Below, one piece after another: positions 1 to 7,110 of a stretch of 11,409 nt of DNA. This DNA comes from CAMEON01 sp045643785. Its GTDB lineage: Bacteria; Bacillota; Clostridia; Oscillospirales; CAG-272. Numbering within the stretch: the stretch's first letter is position 1; each line of letters begins with the position of its first letter. Under the pieces are notes generated by a model. It made no database searches and was not told the origin of the DNA. It was given only the letters and a program-made list of their open reading frames with translations. A program made the position numbers and the translations under genes. The DNA lies in contig JAZRFR010000140.1 in the NCBI GenBank assembly GCA_045643785.1, positions 1 through 11,409 of the forward strand. Reading direction: 5' to 3'.

Positions 1-654
1 CTGGCAGCCAACTGCCCCTGCATCTCCCCCGAGTTTAATAGCCTGAAGGGCGTTCCCGTGTCCGCCATCGTCTTCGGTGGCCGCCGCGCCAAGACCGCTC
101 CTCTGGTATACCAGTCCTTCGGCTGGCAGCACGGCTCCTTCGTAGGCTCCATCATGGCCTCCGAGACTACCGCCGCCGCCGCCGGTGCCGTCGGTGTGGT
201 TCGCCGCGATCCCATGGCTATGCGTCCCTTCGTGGGCTACAACATGGGTGACTACTGGGCACACTGGCTCAACATGGGTCACAAGATCCCCAATCCTCCC
301 ATGATCTTCCACGTCAACTGGTTCCGCACCGACGACGAGGGTCACTTCATCTGGCCCGGCTTCGGTGACAACATGCGCGTTCTGCTCTGGATCCTGGCTC
401 GCTGCGAGGGCAAGGTAGACGCCGTTGAGACCGCCATCGGTTACGTGCCCAAGGCTGAGGACATCATGATCGAGGGTCTGGAGGACATCACTCTGGATAC
501 CGTTCGCGATCTGCTCACCGTGGATACCGACTCCTGGCTGGAGGACGTAGCCAACATCAAGGAGTTCTACGCTCAGGTTGGCGATCACGTTCCCGCTACC
601 ATGCACGAGGAGCTGGCCGCTCTGGAGGCAAGACTCCAGGCTGCAAAGGCTTAA
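1..654 (+). CDS. pckG: Phosphoenolpyruvate carboxykinase (GTP), C-terminal part, 5' truncated by window edge
   Basis: Cytosolic enzyme interconverting oxaloacetate + GTP and phosphoenolpyruvate + CO2 + GDP, used in gluconeogenesis or, in anaerobes, in anaplerotic CO2 fixation. The frame is open from base 1 and gives 217 codons before TAA at 652-654, about a third of the usual ~600-residue enzyme. Seen directly: the FGGRR substrate-binding stretch near the start of the visible part, the GSFVGS and ETTAAA segments, DPMAMRPFVGYN, and HVNWFR followed by WPGFGDN. These are hallmark blocks of the GTP-dependent class; the ATP-dependent class lacks them. The C-terminus ends in a Glu/Ala-rich helix as in the family. 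The true start is outside the window, so the internal GTG at 58 is not a start. A strong terminator follows, separating the gene from the envelope locus. No unusual residue is seen in the visible part. Confidence 0.96.
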   Translation: MAANCPCISPEFNSLKGVPVSAIVFGGRRAKTAPLVYQSFGWQHGSFVGSIMASETTAAAAGAVGVVRRDPMAMRPFVGYNMGDYWAHWLNMGHKIPNPPMIFHVNWFRTDDEGHFIWPGFGDNMRVLLWILARCEGKVDAVETAIGYVPKAEDIMIEGLEDITLDTVRDLLTVDTDSWLEDVANIKEFYAQVGDHVPATMHEELAALEARLQAAKA

Positions 655-685
655 TTTGCGTCTGACAGAACACAATAGACAAACG

Positions 686-733
686 ACCGTCCCCGTTTCC
701 GCATTCACGCGGAAACGGGGACGGTTATTTTTT
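686..733 (+). terminator. Intrinsic terminator after pckG
   Basis: A perfect 17-bp inverted repeat (686-702 with 709-725) encloses a six-base loop (ATTCAC) and is followed by a T-rich tract (728-733). It begins 31 bp after the pckG stop, so it fits as that gene's rho-independent terminator. The arm contains ACCGTCCCC/GGGGACGGT, longer and more GC-rich than a minimal terminator needs, so it may also be one copy of a dispersed palindromic repeat. That last point is a suspicion only. Confidence 0.9.
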
Positions 734-789
734 GCCGTGATTTTCCGATATATCCGAATAATAAAAATAAAATGTTTCAAATATTTATC

Positions 790-818
790 TTGAAATTTAA
801 CAAAAGATATGGTATAAT
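790..818 (+). promoter_or_regulatory. Sigma-A promoter of the envelope operon (extended -10)
   Basis: TTGAAA at 790-795 and TATAAT at 813-818 are separated by exactly 17 bp, with TG one base upstream of the -10 hexamer (810-811), so this is an extended -10 promoter. Transcription should begin near 825, leaving a leader of about 80 nt before the ATG at 906. That leader can form a weak hairpin (828-832 with 863-867 and 838-841 with 855-858). The surrounding sequence is strongly A+T-rich compared with the flanking genes, as usual for a strong promoter. Confidence 0.88.
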
Positions 819-905
819 ACTATGAATGGTATAAAATAGGGTTCGTATTTCTGTCCCTTTCCATACCGGACTGCATTTTAAATATTATGAGAACGGAGAT
901 ATATC

Positions 906-2729
906 ATGAGCCAATCCCAAAAGCCATCTGCTACTGCGCAAAGCGCTTCTGTGAATCCTGCCTCTCGCGCCGGCGGCGCAAAAACGCCCTATAAGGGGTA
1001 TACCGTAAAGGAAAAGTGGCTCGTCAGCCTGCTTTTGTCCCTCTTTGCTCCCTTGACCCTGTTTTTCTTCGGACCCTTTGAGATCTACGGAAACAACATG
1101 GGCGAATTCAAGTTCGTCCTGTGGGATTTCTGGGCGCTGTGCGGTCTTGTAGCCGTGGCATGCGCCGCCGTACTTTTCGGCCTGCTCATGCTTTTGCGGG
1201 GACGCGCCTTTGACGTATGCTTTGCCCTTATCTTCGGTCTGTCCTTCATGCTCTTCATCCAGGGCAACTACCTGAGCCTCAGCGCAGGCGCGCTGACGGG
1301 TGACGGTGTGGGCGAGACCATTTCCATGACACAGAACGTCATCAACCTCATCATCTGGATCGTAGTCGTGGCGGCTTGCATCGTAGCCATGCTGTTGCTC
1401 CACAAGTTCAAAGAGATCATCCGCCTGGCCGCGACGGTGGCTGTGGTCGCGCTGGTGGGTATGACGGTGATCTCCTTTGTGGTGATCTCCCTGACCACCG
1501 ACGTATACGATTCCGAAAAAACGGGCTATCAGGGCGACGTATCCATTACCAACGAGGTATTGACGGTCAAGAATCTGGACACCCTGGCCACCGACAACAA
1601 TATCGTCGTGTTCATCGTGGATCGCTTTGACTACACGTATATGGATAAGGCTCTTTCCGAATGCCCCGAGGTCTTTGACGGGCTGGACGGATTTACCCAC
1701 TTCAGCGATTATATTTCTCTCTACCCCAGAACCTATCCCGCCGTTCCCCACCTCGTCACGGGTGTGGAGAACGACTTCAGCGGTACCCGCGGATCCTATA
1801 TGAAAGGCGCGTACGGCGAATCCCCCTACTTGCAGGCGCTCAAGGATCGGAACTTTGACATCAACGTGTATACCGACGACTATTACGGCTACATGAACGC
1901 AACGCATATGCGGGACTTCGTATCCAACACCTCCGGTAACGTCAGCTACAAGATCATCAAGCGCGCAAATCTCTCCATGGATATGATCCGTATCTCCTTG
2001 TACCGCTACGTTCCCTTCCTCGTGCGCCACACTCTGGGCAACGTCAGCACGCCCATGTACGACAAGTACGTGGACTACGATCTGGAGGATCCCGAGTACA
2101 GCACCGATATGAAGAGCGTGTACGACGTCATCTCGGATGAAGAATTCACGTTCCGAAGCGCCGAAAACGGCATTTCCTATATTCACATTTCGGGTTGCCA
2201 TCTTCCCAACCGCTATGATCCTGATTTCGCTACCGCCACGGGGGATCAGCGCAACGATTCCAACGTGGCTATGAAGGTGAGCTTCAAGATCATTTCCGCC
2301 TATATCGACGAGATGAAGCGAATGGGGGTTTACGAGGATGCCACCATCCTCATTCTGGGTGACCACTGCAACATCGGTTCGGATACCGCCCTCCCCAACA
2401 AGCCCCACGTCACGACTCTCCTGGCTAAGCCTGCGGGTGTGTCCGAGGGCGAGCTGAAGGAATCCAAGGCGCAGATCGGTGTCGGCGACGTACTGGCCAC
2501 CGTACTGTTCGCCGCAGGCTCGGACAAAACGGCTGACTTCGGCGAGAACATTTTCGATATTCCCGAGGATGAGACCCGCTCCCGCCGTTACCTGTTCCAG
2601 TTGGTTCAGGGTACCCTGTACGAAGGCAACTATATCAACGCGGAATACGAAATCCTGGGTCCCGGCAGAGATCTGAACAACTGGCATTTGCGTACGGAGA
2701 CAGATCTCCACAAGAACATTTACGACTGA
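906..2729 (+). CDS. Membrane-anchored alkaline-phosphatase/sulfatase superfamily enzyme, LTA-synthase-like
   Basis: 607 residues; ATG at 906 with GGAG at 895-898, seven bases upstream. Five hydrophobic segments (about 37-58, 73-97, 102-121, 146-165, 173-196) with Lys/Arg-rich inner loops predict a cytosolic N-terminus and an extracellular catalytic domain, the architecture of lipoteichoic acid synthases and phosphoethanolamine transferases. Catalytic features of the superfamily are visible: the metal-binding Asp in VFIVDRFD (D239), the likely nucleophile T276 in YPRTYPAVP followed by LVTG, the GDH motif D486/H487, and H501 in NKPHVTT. The expected reaction is transfer or hydrolysis of a phospho-head group on a lipid or glycan at the outer membrane face. 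It is the first gene of an operon, 16 bp ahead of the YidC-glycerophosphotransferase fusion, which supports a role in glycerol-phosphate polymer synthesis. The exact substrate is unknown; a sulfatase is less likely because the nucleophile is Thr rather than Cys/Ser in CxPxR. Confidence 0.82.
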   Translation: MSQSQKPSATAQSASVNPASRAGGAKTPYKGYTVKEKWLVSLLLSLFAPLTLFFFGPFEIYGNNMGEFKFVLWDFWALCGLVAVACAAVLFGLLMLLRGRAFDVCFALIFGLSFMLFIQGNYLSLSAGALTGDGVGETISMTQNVINLIIWIVVVAACIVAMLLLHKFKEIIRLAATVAVVALVGMTVISFVVISLTTDVYDSEKTGYQGDVSITNEVLTVKNLDTLATDNNIVVFIVDRFDYTYMDKALSECPEVFDGLDGFTHFSDYISLYPRTYPAVPHLVTGVENDFSGTRGSYMKGAYGESPYLQALKDRNFDINVYTDDYYGYMNATHMRDFVSNTSGNVSYKIIKRANLSMDMIRISLYRYVPFLVRHTLGNVSTPMYDKYVDYDLEDPEYSTDMKSVYDVISDEEFTFRSAENGISYIHISGCHLPNRYDPDFATATGDQRNDSNVAMKVSFKIISAYIDEMKRMGVYEDATILILGDHCNIGSDTALPNKPHVTTLLAKPAGVSEGELKESKAQIGVGDVLATVLFAAGSDKTADFGENIFDIPEDETRSRRYLFQLVQGTLYEGNYINAEYEILGPGRDLNNWHLRTETDLHKNIYD

Positions 2730-2745
2730 TCGTAAGGAGTCAATC

Positions 2746-4815
2746 ATGGATGAAATCATGCGAATAATTTGTATCCCTCTGGGATACCTGATGAAATGGT
2801 GCTGGATGCTGGTGGGCAACTACGGCTGGGCTATCATTCTCTTCACTCTGGCCACCAAGATCGTTTTGCTTCCCCTCTCGGTGTGGATCCACAAGAATTC
2901 CATTCAAATGGTCAAGATCCAGCCCGAGATCAACTTCCTGAAGGCCAACCACTACGGCGACATGGACACCATTGCCGAGGAGCAGGCCAAGCTTTTCAAG
3001 AAGCACAAGTACCACCCCATGCTCTCCCTGGTGCCTCTGGCGGCTCAGATCATTCTGCTTCTGGGTGTGGTGGAGATCATCTACCACCCGCTGGATCACC
3101 TGTTCGCCATTGATCCCGCTACCATTGCAGAGTGGGCAAAGCAATGCGGCATTGACACAGCCGCTTCGTCCTCCTATCAGCTCGCCCTCATCGAGGCCAT
3201 CAAGGGCGGCGCTCTGGATAGCGTGGATGCCGCCTCCATCGAAGCCATCAAGGCTTTTGACGGACACTTCCTGGGCTTTAACCTGTCCACCGTTCCCTCC
3301 GCGGTTTGGGGCATCTACATTCTCATGCCCATCATCGCGGGACTTTCCTCCTGGGTCATGTGCTTTACCCAGAATCTCTCCAACGTGCTTCAGCACGAGC
3401 AGAGCAAGTTCAACCAGCACGGCATGACCATCCTCTCGGTGGGTATTTCCCTGTACCTCGGTATCGGCGTGCCCGCGGGTATTGCTTGGTACTGGGTGGC
3501 CAGTAACCTGTTCTCCATCGCCCAGATGTATATCCTCAACGCTGTCATCAATCCCAAGAAGTACGTGGACTACGACGCCCTGGAGCGCAGCCGCAAGGCT
3601 CTGGCGGACATCGAGGCTCTGGAGGGCGGCAAGCAGAAGGATCCCAACTGGCGTGAAAACCGCGCCCGCGAAAAGAGGGACTACAAGAAGTTCTTCTCGG
3701 TGGTCAACAAGCACCTGGTGATCTACTCCGAAAAGAGCGGCTTCTACAAGTATTTTGAGGCTGTGATCACGGAGCTGCTGGCTCGCTCCAACATCGTCAT
3801 CCACTATATCACCAACGACCCCAACGACGCCATCTTCACCCTGGCCGAAAGCGAGCCTCGCATCAAGCCCTACTACATCGGTCTCAAGAAGATGATCCCC
3901 CTGATGATGAAGGCCGAGGCCGATATCATCGTCATGACCACCCCCGACCTGGATAAGTACTACATCAAGCGCTCCATCATGAAGAAGGATATCGAGTACG
4001 TGTATATCCCCCACGACATGATGAGCATTCACATGGGCTTCCGCGAGGGCGCTCTGGACGCCTTTGACACCATCTTCTGTACCGGCCCTCACGTCACCCG
4101 TGAGGTACGCGCCACCGAGGAGGTCTACAAGCTTCCCGCCAAGAAGCTCGTAGAGTTCGGCTATCCTTTGGCTGACAAGCTCATTGAGGCGGGAGAGGCT
4201 GAGCGCGCCACCCACGTGGAAGGCCCCCGCAAGGAGATCCTCATCGCTCCCTCCTGGCAGGAGGACAACCTTTTGGATTCCTGCATCGACACCCTCATTG
4301 AGTCCCTGTACTGCGATCAGTACCACATCACCGTCCGTCCTCATCCCGAATACGTGAAGCGCTACGGCGCGCGGATGCAGGCCATCACCGAGCGCTACGC
4401 TCATCTGGTGGGCGACGGTCTGACCTTCGAGCTGGATTTCACCGTCAACAAATCCGTCTACTCCTCGGATCTGCTCATCACCGACTGGTCGGGTATCGCC
4501 CTGGAATACTGCTTCGCCACCCGCCGTCCCGCTCTGTTCGTCAACACCAAGATGAAGTGCATGAATCCCAACTGGGAGCGCATCGGGCTTACCCCCACCG
4601 AGATCACCCTCCGCGACACTGTAGGCGTTTCGGTGGACAAGGACAAGCTGACCGAGTGCCGCGCCATCGCAGAGGATCTCTTTGCCCGCGCCGACGAGTA
4701 TGAGGTCAAGATCGGAGAGGTTTTGGCCGAGCATATCTACAACCAGGGCAAGGCCGGTGAGGTTGGCGCAAACTACCTGCTGACTTCCTTGGTAGAAAAA
4801 CGTAAAAAGGCTTGA
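2746..4815 (+). CDS. Fusion: YidC/Oxa1-type membrane insertase domain + CDP-glycerol glycerophosphotransferase (TagF/TagB-like) domain
   Basis: 689 residues; ATG at 2746 preceded by AAGGAG (2734-2739). Residues ~1-270 resemble YidC/Oxa1: TM1 ~25-46 running into LPLSVWIHKNSIQM, a charged cytosolic helical hairpin ~50-92, TM2 ~93-114, an enlarged outer loop ~115-185, then TM3 ~186-206, TM4 ~227-243 and TM5 ~246-264. K38 occupies the place of the conserved groove Arg. A charged linker (~271-320) leads to a GT-B-type glycerophosphotransferase domain (~321-685) with PHDMMSIH (~423-429), FGYPLAD (471-477), RPHPEY (531-536) and TDWSG (579-583), matching the HG, GYP, HP and TDYSS positions of TagF/TagB. 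These enzymes transfer glycerol-phosphate from CDP-glycerol to a wall or lipid acceptor. Predicted topology places this domain in the cytosol, where CDP-glycerol is. The frame is continuous, with no stop or visible frameshift at the junction. Whether the YidC part still inserts proteins or only anchors is not known. Confidence 0.88.
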   Translation: MDEIMRIICIPLGYLMKWCWMLVGNYGWAIILFTLATKIVLLPLSVWIHKNSIQMVKIQPEINFLKANHYGDMDTIAEEQAKLFKKHKYHPMLSLVPLAAQIILLLGVVEIIYHPLDHLFAIDPATIAEWAKQCGIDTAASSSYQLALIEAIKGGALDSVDAASIEAIKAFDGHFLGFNLSTVPSAVWGIYILMPIIAGLSSWVMCFTQNLSNVLQHEQSKFNQHGMTILSVGISLYLGIGVPAGIAWYWVASNLFSIAQMYILNAVINPKKYVDYDALERSRKALADIEALEGGKQKDPNWRENRAREKRDYKKFFSVVNKHLVIYSEKSGFYKYFEAVITELLARSNIVIHYITNDPNDAIFTLAESEPRIKPYYIGLKKMIPLMMKAEADIIVMTTPDLDKYYIKRSIMKKDIEYVYIPHDMMSIHMGFREGALDAFDTIFCTGPHVTREVRATEEVYKLPAKKLVEFGYPLADKLIEAGEAERATHVEGPRKEILIAPSWQEDNLLDSCIDTLIESLYCDQYHITVRPHPEYVKRYGARMQAITERYAHLVGDGLTFELDFTVNKSVYSSDLLITDWSGIALEYCFATRRPALFVNTKMKCMNPNWERIGLTPTEITLRDTVGVSVDKDKLTECRAIAEDLFARADEYEVKIGEVLAEHIYNQGKAGEVGANYLLTSLVEKRKKA

Positions 4816-4840
4816 CAATCGACGGAATGTGTGCTATAAT
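4812..4840 (+). promoter_or_regulatory. Perfect-consensus sigma-A promoter overlapping the fusion gene's stop codon
   Basis: TTGACA at 4812-4817 and TATAAT at 4835-4840 are separated by exactly 17 bp, with TG at 4832-4833 giving an extended -10. Both hexamers match the consensus fully. The stop codon TGA (4813-4815) lies inside the -35 hexamer. The start point would be near 4847, giving a ~70-nt leader to the ATG at 4918. This promoter makes the small membrane protein gene independently transcribed, probably at a high level. Confidence 0.9.
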
Positions 4841-4848
4841 ACTCTCGT

Positions 4849-4902
4849 CGGGTGCAAAATGAACGGTTTCTGACCGAACATATGACAAACATAGGGCACC
4901 CG
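4849..4902 (+). promoter_or_regulatory. Leader RNA able to fold (inverted repeat upstream of small ORF)
   Basis: CGGGTGC (4849-4855) pairs perfectly with GCACCCG (4896-4902), closing a 40-nt loop that itself holds a short stem (CGGT 4864-4867 with ACCG 4873-4876). The fold sits right at the predicted transcript 5' end and finishes five bases before AAGGAG (4907-4912). It resembles a compact leader stem that could protect the 5' end or affect translation of the following ORF. I do not recognise it as a known riboswitch class. Confidence 0.5.
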
Positions 4903-4917
4903 TAATAAGGAGACGTT

Positions 4918-5133
4918 ATGACCATCATTCCCGTTACCGCGCTGTATATTGATCCCGCGGCTACAACCGTTATCGTTACCTCCATCAGCGGCATCGTGAT
5001 TGCCGTGGGCGCTACCGCCGTGATCCTGTGGAGAAAGGCCAAGAAAAAGGTGGCCACCGTCCTTCACATCGACGAGAACGCAAACAAAGAGGTGGAGGAT
5101 GAATTGGTGATCAACACCGATTCCAAGAACTAA
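4918..5133 (+). CDS. Small single-pass membrane protein, unknown function
   Basis: 71 residues; ATG at 4918 with AAGGAG at 4907-4912. A short N-terminal outer segment (~1-14) is followed by one hydrophobic segment (~15-37, rich in Val, Ile, Ala and Gly), then the basic stop-transfer RKAKKK (~39-44) and an acidic, Asn/Glu/Asp-rich cytosolic tail of ~25 residues. By the positive-inside rule the tail is cytosolic. I recognise no family. It is likely real: it has a consensus promoter of its own, a good ribosome binding site and a dedicated terminator just downstream. Its place between the teichoic-acid-like genes and the transporter suggests an accessory role at the membrane, for example as a partner or scaffold, but nothing in the sequence shows this. 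Confidence 0.8.
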   Translation: MTIIPVTALYIDPAATTVIVTSISGIVIAVGATAVILWRKAKKKVATVLHIDENANKEVEDELVINTDSKN

Positions 5134-5146
5134 CCTGTTCAAATTC

Positions 5147-5194
5147 GCAAATTTTGCCCTCCGGCATGAACGGAGGGCTGAATTTGCAATTTTT
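5147..5194 (+). terminator. Intrinsic terminator after small membrane protein gene
   Basis: Two-part hairpin: outer arms GCAAATT (5147-5153) and AATTTGC (5181-5187), a 2x2 internal mismatch, inner arms GCCCTCCG (5156-5163) and CGGAGGGC (5171-5178), and a seven-base loop. The following AATTTTT (5188-5194) supplies the U tract. It lies 13 bp after the stop codon at 5131-5133. It also sits upstream of the transporter operon, so readthrough here could control that operon. Confidence 0.88.
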
Positions 5195-5286
5195 GCGTCC
5201 TTTTACAGTGCCCTTTCGTTCAGAATTGGCGCTGTGCAAACAGAAAACGAACACCCAAACCGAATCCAAGAAAGGAATTTAAAAAA
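5195..5286 (+). promoter_or_regulatory. Leader of the transporter operon, no clear promoter
   Basis: This 92-bp stretch contains an inverted repeat (CAGTGCC 5206-5212 with GGCGCTG 5228-5234, pairing as RNA with one G-U) and ends in an A-rich run. No convincing -35/-10 pair was found, unlike the two promoters elsewhere in the window. AAAGGA (5271-5276) is the ribosome binding site of the lipoprotein gene, ten bases before its ATG. The operon may be transcribed by readthrough or by a promoter needing an activator. Confidence 0.3.
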
Positions 5287-6285
5287 ATGAAAAACATGAT
5301 GAAGCGCACCGTTCTGCTCGCCCTCGCCCTCGTGATGGTTCTCTCCTGCCTGTCCTTTGCGGGCTGCTCCAAAAAGGAGACCATTATCATCTACACCAGC
5401 GCCGAAAGCTTCCGCATCGACTACATGAATCAGCGGATGAAGGAGCAATTCCCCCAGTACGATATCCGCATTGATTACAAATCCAGCGGCGATCAGGCAA
5501 ACCTGATGAAGGCCGCAGGCAAGAACGTAGAATGCCACATCACCCACGATCTGGAGTACGGCAACGCCGCCGATCTGGTTTCCCTCGGCGTGTTTGCGGA
5601 TCTGACGAACGTCATTGATTTCTCCGGCTTTGCGGAGGATACCGTGGTCAGCAACCTCTACGCCCCCGAGCTTCGCAACGGCGGCGCCATCATTCTGAAC
5701 ATGGACGTTCTCAAGGCCAAGGGTCTGGACGAGCCCACCTGCTATGAGGATCTTCTGGATCCTCAGTACAAGGGTCTGATCTCCATGCCCAACCCCAAGA
5801 CCTCGGGTACGGGCTACATGTTCCTTCTGTCCCTGGTCAACGCCTGGGGCGAGGAGGAGGCTCTGCAGTACTTCACTTCCCTGTCTGACAACATTCTGGC
5901 CTTTGAGTCCTCGGGCTCGGGTCCTGTCAACAAGCTCATCACCAAGGAAGTCGCCATTGGTTTCGGTATGATCTCCCACGCCGTTCAGCAGATCAACGAG
6001 GGCGAGAACCTGAAGATCCTCATCTTCGAGGAGGGCGCGCCTTACTCCCTGTACGGGCAGGCTGTGATCGCAGGTAACGAGACTAACCCCGCCGTTATGG
6101 AGGTGTTCGATTTCCTCGTCAACCACATCACCCCCGAGATGTGCGAGCGCTTCTATCCCGAAAAGCTCTACAAGGATAAGGATTTCGTCGTCAAGAACTT
6201 CCCCTCCGACGTAACTTATTCCGACATGAGCAATAACACCCCTGAAAGAAAGGCCCAGCTTCTGGATAAATGGACCCTCAGCTAA
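5287..6285 (+). CDS. ABC transporter substrate-binding lipoprotein, PhnS/FbpA (AEP/iron) type
   Basis: 332 residues. Signal peptide MKNMMKRT plus a hydrophobic core ends in a lipobox-like SFAGC, so C27 should be lipidated and the protein anchored outside the membrane. The mature part begins with TIIIYTSAES, typical of family-1/6 binding proteins of the ferric iron, spermidine and 2-aminoethylphosphonate groups. Other blocks are the SSGDQANL substrate-cleft region (~66-73), MPNPKTSGTGY (~167-177) and EEGAPYSLYGQA (~248-259). No adjacent Tyr pair typical of the ferric-ion site is seen. It is the first gene of a four-gene cluster with an ATPase, a permease and a LicC/PntC-like cytidylyltransferase, so a phosphonate or phospho-amino-alcohol ligand is inferred. 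Iron or a polyamine remains possible because family resemblance alone does not settle the ligand. Confidence 0.85.
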   Translation: MKNMMKRTVLLALALVMVLSCLSFAGCSKKETIIIYTSAESFRIDYMNQRMKEQFPQYDIRIDYKSSGDQANLMKAAGKNVECHITHDLEYGNAADLVSLGVFADLTNVIDFSGFAEDTVVSNLYAPELRNGGAIILNMDVLKAKGLDEPTCYEDLLDPQYKGLISMPNPKTSGTGYMFLLSLVNAWGEEEALQYFTSLSDNILAFESSGSGPVNKLITKEVAIGFGMISHAVQQINEGENLKILIFEEGAPYSLYGQAVIAGNETNPAVMEVFDFLVNHITPEMCERFYPEKLYKDKDFVVKNFPSDVTYSDMSNNTPERKAQLLDKWTLS

Positions 6286-7091
6286 TGGAAAACAAGAACA
6301 TCAAGCTGTCCCTGCGGGACATCACCCAAAAATATGAGAAGAACGCGACGCTCCCTGCTCTGGACCACGTCAGCGCCGATATCTACGAAGGAGAATTCCT
6401 CTCCATTCTCGGCCCTTCGGGCTGTGGCAAGACCACCCTGCTCCGCATCATTATCGGACTCCTGACGCCCACCGAGGGGCAGATCCTGCTGGATGGTAAG
6501 GACATTACGAATACCCCTGCCTCGGCTCGCTCCATGGGCATCGTGTTCCAGAACTACGCTCTGTTCGAGAACATGACGGTGCTGGGCAACGTGGTCTACG
6601 CCGCCTACCTCAAGGCCAAGAAGGAGAAAACAGCCACCAAGGCCGAGATTACCGATCGGGCGCTCCATATGCTGGAGCTTCTGGGCATTTCCGAGCTGAA
6701 GGACAAGTATCCCGCCGAGCTTTCGGGCGGCCAGCAGCAGAGAGTCGCCATCGCCCGCACCCTCATCCACAATCCCGCCATCATGCTCTTTGACGAGCCT
6801 ATGTCGGCCCTGGACGTAGCCACCCGTCTCCAGCTTCGGGACGTGATCAAGGATATTCAGCGGGACTTCGGCACCACCATGATCTACATTACCCACATCC
6901 AGGAGGAGGCCTTTGCCCTGTCTGACCGCATCATGGTCATGGACAAGGCACGCATCGTCCAGATGGGAACCCCCGAGGAGATTATCAGTCATCCTGCCGA
7001 CGAGTACGTAGAGGAATTCGTGGTGGGCAACCTGCATAAGAAGATCGCTTCCCTGTCCAAGTATGCCGTGTCCGCGCCCAAGGGCGAGTGA
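6285..7091 (+). CDS. ABC transporter ATP-binding protein (PhnT/FbpC/PotA-like)
   Basis: 268 residues from ATG 6285. Hydrolyses ATP on the cytosolic side to drive the adjacent permease. Visible motifs: Walker A GPSGCGKTT (43-51), Q-loop VFQNYALF (~87-94), signature LSGGQQQR (146-153), Walker B IMLFDEP (166-172), D-loop SALD and switch H204. Start choice: ATG 6285 overlaps the stop of the lipoprotein gene as TAATG, a translational-coupling arrangement; an in-frame ATG at 6270 would add five residues, and neither has a good ribosome binding site. The protein ends ~65 residues after the switch histidine, so the C-terminal TOBE/regulatory domain found in many ~350-residue importers of this group is missing. 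The RBS for the permease follows directly. Confidence 0.93.
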   Translation: MENKNIKLSLRDITQKYEKNATLPALDHVSADIYEGEFLSILGPSGCGKTTLLRIIIGLLTPTEGQILLDGKDITNTPASARSMGIVFQNYALFENMTVLGNVVYAAYLKAKKEKTATKAEITDRALHMLELLGISELKDKYPAELSGGQQQRVAIARTLIHNPAIMLFDEPMSALDVATRLQLRDVIKDIQRDFGTTMIYITHIQEEAFALSDRIMVMDKARIVQMGTPEEIISHPADEYVEEFVVGNLHKKIASLSKYAVSAPKGE

Positions 7092-7110
7092 CGGCTGAAA
7101 GGAATCTCAT

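Noticed and set aside
1..654. PEPCK as part of a phosphonate biosynthesis pathway (PEP is its precursor)
   Set aside because: No PEP mutase or phosphonopyruvate decarboxylase is present, and a strong terminator plus a new promoter separate it from the locus.
578..793. Small frame overlapping the pckG end
   Set aside because: It runs through the terminator and promoter and has no ribosome binding site.
885..4818. Very long open frames on the minus strand opposite the two envelope genes (885-2819 and 2740-4818)
   Set aside because: They mirror the plus-strand genes, encode low-complexity Val/His/Gly/Asp-rich protein without domains, and lack ribosome binding sites; the plus-strand frames have clear family motifs. 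They result from codon bias.
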